Source of the DNA: Pollenia angustigena
Taxonomy: Eukaryota; Arthropoda; Insecta; Diptera; Polleniidae
Length of the DNA stretch: 64,000 bases
Direction of reading: 5' to 3'
NCBI GenBank assembly: GCA_930367215.1
Contig: OV884060.1
Span: forward strand, 173,983,253-174,047,252
Position numbers and translations under genes: made by a program
Notes under the pieces: model-generated
The model's database searches: none
Seen by the model: only the letters and a program-made list of their open reading frames with translations
Told to the model about the DNA's origin: nothing
Shown here: positions 30,641 to 43,000 of the stretch, in pieces
Numbering within the stretch: position 1 is the first letter of the stretch
Layout: each line of letters opens with the position of its first letter

Positions 30641-33600
30641 GTTTACAAATAATTGGCCTCGAGCTCGAAAAAACTTTTTATTTTTAATGTATAAAAATTT
30701 TCACAAATACAATTTGGATAAAGTGCTTATAGGTTATTGTAGCCCTGTCCATAGTCTTCATTTTCCATTAGGTTTGATTCCCTGCGATCGAAGGGTTTGG
30801 ACACAGTGGCCGCACGCAGCACTTTCAAGAGAATTTCACTCTAAGTCAAATTTTCAAAAATGTATAAAAATTTTCACAAATACAATTTGGCTAAAGTGCT
30901 TATAGGTTATTGTAGCCCTGTCCATAGTCTTCATTTTCCATTAGGTTTGATTCCCTGCGATCGAAGGGTTTGGACACAGTGGCCATATCCCTCACACAGC
31001 ACTTTTAAGAGAATTTCACTCTAAGTCAAATTTTCAAAAATGTATAAAAATGTTCACAAATACAATTTGGATAAAGTGCTTATAGGTTATTGTAGCCCTG
31101 TCCATAGTCTTCATTTTTCATTAGGATTAGCTCCCCGCGATCGAAGGGTTTGGACACAGTGGCCATATCCCTCACACAGCACTTTCAAGAGAATTTCACT
31201 CTAAGTCAAATTTTCAAAAATGTATAAAAATTTTCACAAATACAATTTGGATAAAGTGCTTATAGGTTATTGTAGCCCTGTCCATAGTCTTCATTTTCCA
31301 TTAGGTTTGGTTCCCTGCGATCGAAGGGTTTGGACACAGTGGCCATATCCCTCACACAGCACTTTCAAGAGAATTTCACTCTAAGTCAAATTTTCAAAAA
31401 TGTATAAAAATTTTCACAAATACAATTCGGATAAAGTGCTTATAGGTTACTGTAGCCCTGTCAATAGTCTTCATTTTCCATTAGGTTTGATTCCCTGCGA
31501 TCTAAGGGTTTGGATACAGTGGCCATATCCCTCACACAGCACTTTCAAGAGAATTTCACTCTAAGTCAAATTTTCAAAAATGTATATAAAAATTTTCACA
31601 ATTACAATTTGGATAAAGTGCTTATAGGCTATTGTTGCCCTGTCCATAGTCTTCATTTTCCATTAGGTTTGATTCCCTGCGATCAAAGGGTTTGGACACA
31701 GTGGCCATATCCCCCACACAGCACTTTCAAGAGAATTTCACTCTAAGTCAAATTTTCAAAAATGTATAAAAATTTTCACAAATACAATTTGGATAAAGTG
31801 CTTATAGGTTATTGTAGCTTATAGGTTATTGTAGCCCTGTCCATAGTCTTCATTTTCCATTAGGTTTGATTCCCTGCGATCGAAGGGTTTGGACACAGTG
31901 GCCATATCCCTCACACAGCACTTTCAAGAGAATTTCACTCTAAGTCAAATTTTCGAAAATGTATAAAAATTTTCACAAATACAATTTGGATAAAGTGCTT
32001 ATAGGTTATTGTAGCCCTGTCCATAGTCTTCATTTTCCATTAGGTTTGATTCCCTGCGATCGAAGGGTTTGGACACAGTGTCCATATCCCTCACACAGCA
32101 CTTTCAAGAAAATTTCACTCTAAGTCAAATTTTCAAAAATGTATAAACATTTTCACAAATACAATTTGGATAAAGTGCTTATAGGTAATTGTAGCTTATA
32201 GGTTATTGTAGCCCTGTCCATAGTCTTCATTTTCTATTAGGTTTGATTCCCTGCGATCGAAGGGTTTGGACACAGTGGCCATATCTCTCACACAGCACTT
32301 TCAAGAGAATTTCACTCTAAGTAAAATTTTCAAAAATGTATAAAAATTTTCACAAATACAATTTGGATAAAGTGCTTATAGGTTATTGTAGCTCTGTCCA
32401 TAGTCTTCATTTTCCATTAGGGTTGGTTCCCTGCGATCGAAGGGTTTGGACACAGTGGCCATATCCCTCACACAGCACTTTCAAGAGAATTTCACTCTAA
32501 GTCAAATTTTCAAAAATGTATAAAAATTTTCACAAATACAATTTGGATAAAGTGCTTATAGGTTATTATAGCCCTGTCCATAGTCTTCATTTTCCATTAG
32601 GTTTGGTTCCCTGGGATCGAAGGGTTTGGACACAGTGGCCATATCCCTCACACAGCACTTTCAAGAGAATTTCACTCTAAGTCAAATTTTCAAAAATGTA
32701 TAAAAATTTTCACAAATACAATTTGGATAAAGTGCTTACAGGGTATTGTAGCCCTGTCCATAGTCTTCATTTTCCATTAGGTTTGATTCCCTGCGATCGA
32801 AGGGTTTGGACACAGTGGCCATATCCCTCACACAGCACTTTCAAGAGAATTTCACTCTAAGTCAAATTTTCAAAAATGTATAAAAATTTTCACAAATACA
32901 ATTTGGATAAAGTGCTTATAGGTTATTGTAGCCCTGTCCATAGTCTTCATTTTCCATTAGGGTTGGTTCCCTTCGATCGAAGGGTTTGGACACAGTGGCC
33001 ATATCCCTCACACAGCACTTTCAAGAGAATTTCACTCTAAGTAAAATTTTCAAAAATGTATAAAAATTTTCACAAATACAATTTGGATAAAGTGCTTATA
33101 GGTTATTGTAGCCCTGTCCATAGTCTTCATTTTCCATTAGGGTTGGTTCCCTGCGATCGAAGGGTTTGGACACAGTGGCCATATCCCTCACACAGCACTT
33201 TCAAGAGAATTTCACTCTAAGTCAAATTTTCAAAAATGTATAAAAATTTTCACAAATACAATTTGGATAAAGTGCTTATAGGTTATTGTAGCCCTGTCCA
33301 TAGTCTTCATTTTCCATTAGGTTTGGTTCCCTGCGATCGAAGGGTTTGGACACAGTGGCCATATCCCTCACACAGCACTTTCAAGAGAATTTCACTCTAA
33401 GTCAAATTTTCAAAAATGTATAAAAATTTTCACAAATACAATTTGGATAAAGTGCTTACAGGGTATTGTAGCCCTGTCCATAGTCTTCATTTTCCATTAG
33501 GTTTGATTCCCTGCGATCGAAGGGTTTGGACACAGTGGCCATATCCCTCACACAGCACTTTCAAGAGAATTTCACTCTAAGTCAAATTTTTAAAAATGTA

Positions 33601-34175
33601 TAAAAATTTTCACAAATACAATTTGGATAAAGTGCTTATAGGTTATTGTAGCCCTGTCCATAGTCTTCATTTTCCATTAGGTTTGAATCCCTGCGATCGA
33701 AGGGTTTGGACACAGTGGCCATATCCCTCACACAGCACTTTCAAGAGAATTTCACTCTAAGTCAAATTTTCAAAAATGTATAAAAATTTTCACAAATACA
33801 ATTTGGATAAAGTGCTTATAGGTTATTGTAGCCCTGTCCATAGTCTTCATTTTCCATTAGGTTTGATTCCCTGCGATCGAAGGGTTTGGACACAGTGGCC
33901 ATATCCCTCACACAGCACTTTCAAGAGAATTTCACTCTAAGTCAAATTTTCAAAAATGTATAAAAATTTTCACAAATACAATTTGGATAAAGTGCTTATA
34001 TGTTATTGTATCTTAAAGGTTATTGTAGCCCTGTCCATAGTCTTCATTTTCCATTAGGTTTGATTCCCTGCGATCGAAGGGTTTGGACACAGTGGCCATA
34101 TCCCTCACACAGCACTTTCAAGAGAATTTCACTCTAAGTCAAATTTTCAAAAATGTATAAAAATTTTCACAAATA

Positions 34176-36005
34176 CAAATTGGATAAAGTGCTTATAGGT
34201 TACTGTAGCCCTGTCAATAGTCTTCATTTTCCATAAGGTTTGATTCCCTGCGATCGAAGGGTTTGGACACAGTGGCCATATCCCTCACACAGCACTTTCA
34301 AGAGAATTTCACTCTAAGTCAAATTTTCAAAAATGTATAAAAATTTTCACAAATACAATTTGTATAAAGTGCTTATAGGTTATTGTAGCCCTGTCCATAG
34401 TCTTTATTTTCCATTAGGTTTGATTCCCTGCGATCGAAGGGCTTGGACACAGTGGCCATATACCTCATACAGCTTTTTCAAGAGAATTTCACTCTAAGTC
34501 AAATTTTCAAAACTATAAAAATTTTCACAAATACAATTTGGATAAAGTGCTTATAGGTTACTGTAGCCCTGTCCATAGTCTTCATTTTCCAGTAGGTTTG
34601 ATTCCCTGCGATCGAAGGGTTTGGACACAGTGGCCATATCCCTCACACAGCACTTTCAAGAGAATTTCACTCTAAGTCAAATTTTCAAAAATGTATAAAA
34701 ATTTTCACAAATACAATTTGGATAAAGTGCTTATAGGTTATTGTAGCTTATAGGTTATTATAGCCCTGTCCATAGTCTTCATTTTCCATTAGGTTTGATT
34801 CCCTGCGATCGAAGGGTTTGGATACAGTGGCCATATCCCTCACACAGCACTTTCAAGAGAATTTCACTCTAAGTCAAATTTTCAAAAATGTATAAAAATT
34901 TTCACAAATACAATTTGGATAAAGTGCTTATAGGTTATTGTAGCCCTGTCCATAGTCTTCATTTTCCATTAGGGTTGGTTCCCTGTGATCGAAGGGTTTG
35001 GACACAGTGGCCATATCCCTCACACAGTACTTTCAAGAGAATTTCACTCTAAGTCAAATTTTCAAAAATGTATAAAAATTTTCACAAATACAAATTGGAT
35101 AAAGTGCTTATAGGTTACTGTAGCCCTGTCAATAGTCTTCATTTTCCATAAGGTTTGATTCCCTGCGATCGAAGGGTTTGGACACAGTGGCCATATCCCT
35201 CACACAGCACTTTCAAGAGAATTTCACTCTAAGTCAAATTTTCAAAAATGTATAAAAATTTTCACAAATACAATTTGTATAAAGTGCTTATAGGTTATTG
35301 TAGCCCTGTCCATAGTCTTTATTTTCCATTAGGTTTGATTCCCTGCCATCGAAGGGCTTGGACACAGTGGCGATATACCTCATACAGCTTTTTCAAGAGA
35401 ATTTAACTCTAAGTCAAATTTTCAAAACTGTATAAAAATTTTCACAAATACAATTTGGATAAAGTGCTTATAGGTTACTGTAGCCCTGTCCATAGTCTTC
35501 ATTTTCCATTAGGTTTGATTCCCTGCGATCGAAGGGTTTGGACACAGTGGCCATATCCCTCACACAGCACTTTCAAGAGAATTTCACTCTAAGTCAAATT
35601 TTCAAAAATGTATAAAAATTTTCACAAATACAATTTGGATAAAGTGCTTATAGGTTATTGTAGCTTATAGGTTATTATAGCCCTGTCCATAGTCTTCATT
35701 TTCCATTAGGTTTGATTCCCTGCGATCGAAGGGTTTGGATACAGTGGCCATATCCCTCACACAGCACTTTCAAGAGAATTTCACTCTAAGTCAAATTTTC
35801 AAAAATGTATAAAAATTTTCACAAATACAATTTGGATAAAGTGCTTATAGATTATTGTAGCCCTGTCCATAGTCTTCATTTTCCATTAGGGTTGGTTCCC
35901 TGCGATCGAAGGGTTTGGACACAGTGGCCATATTCCTCACACAGCACTTTCAAGAGAATTTCACTCTAAGTGAAATTTTCAAAAATGTATAAAAATGTTC
36001 ACAAA
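34176..36005. repeat. Five-monomer higher-order duplication (915 bp)
   Basis: CAAATTGGATAAAG plus TAGCCCTGTCAATAG and TTCCATAAGG occur at 34176 and again at 35091; the rare CATACAGCTTTTTCAAG follows in both. The spacing of 915 bp equals five monomers plus one 17-bp duplication minus a 2-bp deletion seen at about 34511. Confidence 0.88.
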
Positions 36006-36503
36006 TACAATTTGGATAAAGTGCTTATAGGTTATTGTAGCTTATAGGTTATTGTAGCCCTGTCCATAGTCTTCATTTTCCATTAGGTTTGATTCCCTGC
36101 GATCGAAGGGTTTGGACACAGTGGCCATATCCCTCACACAGCACTTTCAAGAGAATTTCACTCTAAGTCAAATTTTCAAAAATGTATAAAAATTTTCACA
36201 AATACAATTTGTATAAAGTGCTTATAGGTTATTGTAGCCCTGTCCATAGTCTTCATTTTCCATTAGGTTTGATTCCCTGCGACCGAAGGGCTTGGACACA
36301 GTGGCCATATCCCTCACACAGCTTTTTCAAGAGAATTTCACTCTAAGTCAAATTTTCAAAAATGTATAAAAATTTTCACAAATACAATTTGGATAAAGTG
36401 CTTATAGGTTATTGTAGCCCTGTCCATAGTCTTCATTTTCCATTAGGTTTGATTCCCTGCGATCGAAGGGTTTGGACACAGTGGCCATATCCCTCACACA
36501 GCA

Positions 36504-38060
36504 CTTTCGAGAGAATTTCACTCTAAGTCAAATTTTCAAAAATTTATAAAAATTTTCACAAATACAATTTGGATAAAGTGCTTATAGGTTATTGTAGCTT
36601 ATAGGTTATTATAGCCCTGTCCATAGTCTTCATTTTCCATTAGGTTTGATTCCCTGCGATCGAAGGGTTTGGATACAGTGGCCATATCCCTCACACAGCA
36701 CTTTCAAGAGAATTTCACTCTAAGTCAAATTTTCAAAAATGTATAAAAAAATTCACAAATACAATTTGGATAAAGTGCTTATAGGTTATTGTAGCCCTGT
36801 CCATAGTCTTCATTTTCCATTAGGTTTGATTCCCTGCGATCGAAGGGCTTGGACACAGTGGCCATATCCCTCACACAGCTTTTTCAAGAGAATTTCACTC
36901 TAAGTCAAATTTTCAAAAATGTATAAAAATTTTCACAAATACAATTTGGATAAAGTGCTTATAGGTTATTGTAGCCCTGTCCATAGTCTTCATTTTCCAT
37001 TAGGTTTGATTCCCTGCGATCGAAGGGTTTGGACACAGTGGCCATATCCCTCACACAGCACTTTCAAGAGAATTTCACTCTAAGTCAAATTTTCAAAAAT
37101 GTATAAAAATTTTCACAAATACAATTTGTATAAAGTGCTTATAGGTTATTGTAGCCCTGTCCATAGTCTTCATTTTCCATTAGGTTTGATTCCCTGCGAT
37201 CGAAGGGTTTGGACACAGTGGCCATATCCCTCACACAGCACTTTCGAGAGAATTTCACTCTAAGTCAAATTTTCAAAAATTTATAAAAATTTTCACAAAT
37301 ACAATTTGGATAAAGTGCTTATAGGTTATTGTAGCTTATAGGTTATTATAGCCCTGTCCATAGTCTTCATTTTCCATTAGGTTTGATTCCCTGCGATCGA
37401 AGGGTTTGGATACAGTGGCCATATCCCTCACACAGCACTTTCAAGAGAATTTCACTCTAAGTCAAATTTTCAAAAATGTATAAAAATGTTCACAAATACA
37501 ATTTGGATAAAGTGCTTATAGGTTATTGTAGCCCTGTCCATAGTCTTCATTTTCCATTAGGTTTGATTCCCTGCGATCGAAGGGCTTGGACACAGTGGCC
37601 ATATCCCTCAAACAGCTTTTTCAAGAGAATTTCACTCTAAGTCAAATTTTCAAAAATGTATAAAAATTTTCACAAATACAATTTGGATAAAGTGCTTATA
37701 GGTTATTGTAGCCCTGTCCATAGTCTTCATTTTCCATTAGGTTTGATTCCCTGCGATCGAAGGGTTTGGACACAGTGGCCATATCCCTCACACAGCACTT
37801 TCGAGAGAATTTCACTCTAAGTCAAATTTTCAAAAATGTATAAAAATTTTCACAAATACAATTTGGATAAAGTGCTTATAGGTTATTGTAGCCCTGTCCA
37901 TAGTCTTCATTTTCCATTAGGGTTGGTTCCCTGCGATCGAAGGGTTTGGACACAGTGGCCATATTCCTCACACAGCACTTTCAAGAGAATTTCACTCTAA
38001 GTCAAATTTTCAAAAATGTATAAAAATGTTCACAAATACAATTTGGATAAAGTGCTTATA
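36504..38060. repeat. Four- and three-monomer duplications marked by CTTTCGAGAG
   Basis: The rare variant CTTTCGAGAG occurs at 36504, 37241 and 37798. Spacings of 737 and 557 bp equal four and three monomers, each with one 17-bp duplication. GGATACAGTGGCC and the CACAGCTTTTTC variant recur in the same order. Confidence 0.85.
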
Positions 38061-40011
38061 GGTTATTGTAGCTTAAAGGTTATTGTAGCCCTGTCCATAG
38101 TCTTCATTTTCCATTAGGTTTGATTCCCTGCGATCGAAGGGTTTGGACACAGTGGCCACATCCCTCACACAGCACTTTCAAGAGAATTTCACTCTAAGTA
38201 AAATTTTCAAAAATGTATAAAAATTTTCACAAATACAATTTGGATAAAGTGCTTATAGGTTATTGTAGCCCTGTCCATAGTCTTCATTTTCCATTAGGTT
38301 TGATTCCCTGCGATCGAAGGGTTTGGACACAGTGGCCATATCCCTCACACAGCACTTTCAAGAGAATTTCACTCTAAGTCAAATTTTCAAAAATTTATAA
38401 AAATTTTCACAACTACAATTTGGATAAAGTGCTTATAGGTTATTGTAGCCCTGTCCATAGTCTTCATTTTCCATTACGGTTGGTTTCCTGCGATCGAAGG
38501 GTTTGGACACAGTGGCCATATCCCTCACACAGCACTTTCAAGAGAATTTCACTCTAAGTCAAATTTTCAAAAATGTATAAAAATTTTCACAAATACAATT
38601 TGGATAAAGTGCTTATAGGTTATTGTAGCCCTGTCCATAGTCTTCATTTTCCATTAGGTTTGGTTCCCTGCGATCGAAGGGTTTGGACACAGTGGCCATA
38701 TCCCTCACACAGCACTTTCAAGAGAATTTCACTCTAAGTCAAATTTTCAAAAATGTATAAAAATTTTCACAAATACAATTTGGATAAAGTGCTTATAGGT
38801 TATTGTAGCCCTGTCCATAGTCTTCATTTTCCATTAGGTTTGATTCTCTGCGATCGAAGGGTTTGGACACAGTGGCCATATCCCTCACACAGCACTTTCA
38901 AGAGAATTTCACTCTAAGTCAAATTTTCAAAAATGTATAAAAATTTTCACAAATACAATTTGGATAAAGTGCTTATAGGTTATTGTAGCCCTGTCCATAG
39001 TCTTCATTTTCCATTAGGTTTGATTCCCTGCGATCGAAGGGTTTGGACACAGTGGCCATATCCCTCACACAGCACTTTCAAGAGAATTTCACTCTAAGTC
39101 AAATTTTCAAAAATGTATAAAAATTTTCACAAATATAATTTGGATAAAGTGCTTATAGGTTATTGTAGCCCTGTTCATAGTCTTCATTTTCCATTAGGGT
39201 TGGTTCCCTGCGGTCGAAGGGTTTGGACACAGTGGCCATATCCCTCACACAGCACTTTCAAGAGAATTTCACTCTAAGTCAAATTTTCAAAAATGTATAA
39301 AAATTTTCACAAATACAATTTGGAAAAAGTGCTTATAGGTTATTGTAGCTTATAGGTTATTATAGCCCTGTCCATAGTCTTCATTTTCCATTAGGTTTGA
39401 TTCCCTGCGATCGAAGGGTTTGGATACAGTGGCCATATCCCTCACACAGCACTTTCAAGAGAATTTCACTCTAAGTCAAATTTTCAAAAATGTATAAAAA
39501 TTTTCACAAATACAATTTGGATAAAAAGCTTATAGGTTATTGTAGCCCTGTCCATAGTCTTCATTTTCCATTAGGGTTGGTTCCCTGCTATCGAAGGGTT
39601 TGGACACAGTGGCCATATTCCTCACACAGCACTTTCAAGAGAATTTCACTCTAAGTCAAATTTTCAAAAATGTATAAAAATGTTCACAATACAATTTGGA
39701 TAAAGTGCTTATAGGTTATTGTAGCTTATAGGTTATTGTAGCCCTGTCCATAGTCTTCATTTTCCATTAGGTTTGATTCCCTGCGATCGAAGGGTTTGGA
39801 CACAGTGGCCACATCCCTCACACAGCACTTTCAAGAGAATTTCACTCTAAGTAAAATTTTCAAAAATGTATAAAAATTTTCACAAATACAATTTGGATAA
39901 AGTGCTTATAGGTTATTGTAGCCCTGTCCATAGTCTTCATTTTCCATTAGGCTTGATTCTATGCGATCGAAGGGTTTGGACACAGTGGCCATATCCCTCA
40001 CACAGCACTTT

Positions 40012-43000
40012 CAAGAGAATTTCACTCTAAGTCAAATTTTCAAAAATGTATAAAAATTTTCACAAATACAATTTGGATAAAGTGCTTATAGGTTATTGTA
40101 GCCCTGTCCATAGTCTTCATTTTCCATTAGGTTTGATTCCCTGCGATCGAAGGGTTTGGACACAGTGGCCATATCCCTCACACAGCACTTTCAAGATAAT
40201 TTCACTCTAAGTCAAATTTTCAAAAATGTATAAAAATTTTCACAAATACAATTTGGATAAAGTGCTTATAGGTTATTGTAGCCCTGTTCATAGTCTTCAT
40301 TTTCCATTAGGGTTGGTTCCCTGCGGTCGAAGGGTTTGGACACAGTGGCCATATCCCTCACACAGCACTTTCAAGAGAATTTCACTCTAAGTCAAATTTT
40401 CAAAAATGTATAAAAATTTTCACAAATACAATTTGGAAAAAGTGGTTATAGGCTATTGTAGCCCTGTCCATAGTCTTCATTTTCCATTAGGTTTGATTCC
40501 CTGCGATCGAAGGGTTTGGACACAGTGGCTATATCCCTCACACAGCACTTTCAAGAGAATTTCACTCTAAGTCAAATTTTCAAAAATGTATAAAAATTTT
40601 CACAAATACAATTTGGAAAAAGCGGTTATAGGTTATTGTAGCCCTGTCCATAGTCTTCATTTTCCATTAGGTTTGATTCCCTGCGATCGAAGGGTTTGGA
40701 CACAGTGGCCATATCCCTCACACAGCACTTTCAAGAGAATTTCACTCTAAGTCAAATTTTCAAAAATGTATAAAAATTTTCACAAATACAATTTGGATAA
40801 AGTGCTTATAGGTTATTGTAGCCCTGTCCATAGTCTTCATTTTCCGTTAGGGTTGGTTCCCTGCAATCGAAGGGTTTGGACACAGTGGCCATATCCCTCA
40901 CACAGCACTTTCAAGAGAATTTCACTCTAAGTCAAATTTTCAAAAATGTATAAAAATTTTCACAAATACAATTTGGATAAAGTGCTTATAGGTTATTGTA
41001 GCCCTGTCCATAGCCTTCATTTTCCATTAGGTTTGATTCCCTGCGATCGAAGGGTTTGGACACAGTGGCCATATCCCTCACACAGCACTTTCAAGAGAAT
41101 TTCACTCTAAGTAAAATTTTTAAAAATGTATAAAAATTTTCACAAATACAATTTGGATAAAATGCTTATAGGTTATTTTAGCCCTGTCCATAGTCTTCAT
41201 TTTCCATTAGGTTTGATTCCCTGCGATCGAAGGGTTTGGACACAGTGGCCATATCCCTCACACAGCACTTTTAAGAGAATTTCACTCTAAGTCAAATTTT
41301 CAAAAATGTATAAAAATTTTCACAAATACAATTCTGATAAAGTGCTGATAGGTTATTGTAGCCCTGTTCATAGTCTTCATTTTCCATTAGGTTTGGTTCC
41401 CTGCGATCGAAGGGTTTGGACACAGTGGCCATATCCCTCACACAGCACTTTCAAGAGAATTTCACTCTAAGTCAACTTTTCAAAAATGTATAAAAATTTT
41501 CACAAATACAATTTCGATAAAGTGCTTATAGGTTACTGTAGCCCTGTCAATAGTCTTCATTTTCCATTAGGTTTGATTCCCTGCGATCGAAGGGTTTGGA
41601 CACAGTGGCCATATCCCTCACACAGCACTTTCAAGAGAATTTCACTCTAAGTCAAATTTTCAAAAAGGTATAAAAATTTTCACAAATACAATTTGTATAA
41701 AGTGCTTATAGGTTATTGTAGCCCTGTCCATAGTCTTCATTTTCCATTAGGTTTGATTCCCTGCGATCGAAGGGCTTGGACACAGTGGCCATATCCCTCA
41801 CACAGCTTTTTCAAGAGAATTTCACTCTAAATCAAATTTTCAAAAATGTATAAAAATTTTCACAAATACAATTTGGATAAAGTGCTTATAGGTTATTGTA
41901 GCCCTGTCCATAGTCTTCATTTTCCATTAGGTTTGATTCCCTGCGATCGAAGGGTTTGGACACAGTGGCCATATCCCTCACACAGCACTTTCAAGAGAAT
42001 TTCACTCTAAGTCAAATTTTCAAAAATGTATAAAAATGTTCACAAATACAATTTGGATAAAGTGCTTATAGGTTATTGTAGCTTATAGGTTATTATAGCC
42101 CTGTCCGTAGTCTTCATTTTCCATTAGGTTTGATTCCCTGCGATCGAAGGGTTTGGATACAGTGGCCATATCCCTCACACAGCACTTTCAAGAGAATTTC
42201 ACTCTAAGTCAAATTTTCAAAAATTTATAAAAATTTTCACAAATACAATTTGGATAAAGTGCTTATAGGTTATTTTAGCCCTGTCCATAGTCTTCATTTT
42301 CCATTAGGTTTGATTCCCTGCGATCGAAGGGTTTGGACACAGTGGCCATATCCCTCACACAGCACTTTCAAGAGAATTTCACTCTAAGTCAAATTTTCAA
42401 AAATGTATAAAAATTTTCACAAATACAATTTGGATAAAGTGCTTATAGGTTATTGCAGCCCTGTCCATAGTCTTCATTTTCCATTAGGTTTGATTCCCTG
42501 CGGTCGAAGGGTATGGACACAGTGGCCATATCCCTCACACAGCACTTTCAAGAGAATTTCACTCTAAGTCAAATTTTCAAAAATGTATAAAAATTTTCAC
42601 AAATACAATTTGGATAAAGTGCTTATAGGTTATTGTAGCCCTGTTCAAAGTCTTCATTTTCCATTAGGGTTGGTTCCCTGCGATCGAAGGGTTTGGACAC
42701 AGTGGCCATATCCCTCACACAGCACTTTCAAGAGAATTTCACTCTAAGTCAAATTTTCAAAAATGTATAAAAATTTTCACAAATACAATTTGGATAAAGT
42801 GCTTATAGGTTATTGTAGCCCTGTCCATAGTCTTCATTTTCCATTAGGTTTGATTCCCTGAGATCGAAGGGTTTGGACACAGTGGCCATATCCCTCAATC
42901 AGCACTTTCAAGAGAATTTCACTCTAAGTCAAATTTTCAAAAATGTATAAAAATTTTCACAAATACAGTTTGGATAAAGTGCTTATAGGTTATTGTAGCC

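Larger units (their letters stand above)
26758..30685. mobile_element. Penelope-like retroelement, two 5'-truncated copies in inverted head-to-head arrangement
   Basis: A minus-strand copy (3' end near 26758, cut at about 29097) meets a plus-strand copy (from about 29098 to 30685). Both end in the same 3' sequence, GGCCTCGAGCTCG followed by an A/T-rich tail. The arms of about 1.6 kb are nearly identical in reverse complement. The minus copy reaches about 700 bp further upstream and has about 38 extra bp at its 3' end. One target duplication flanks the pair, so they integrated together. Penelope-like elements are known for partial and inverted multi-copy insertions. The proteins carry a Penelope-type reverse transcriptase and a GIY-YIG endonuclease. 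Confidence 0.9.
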
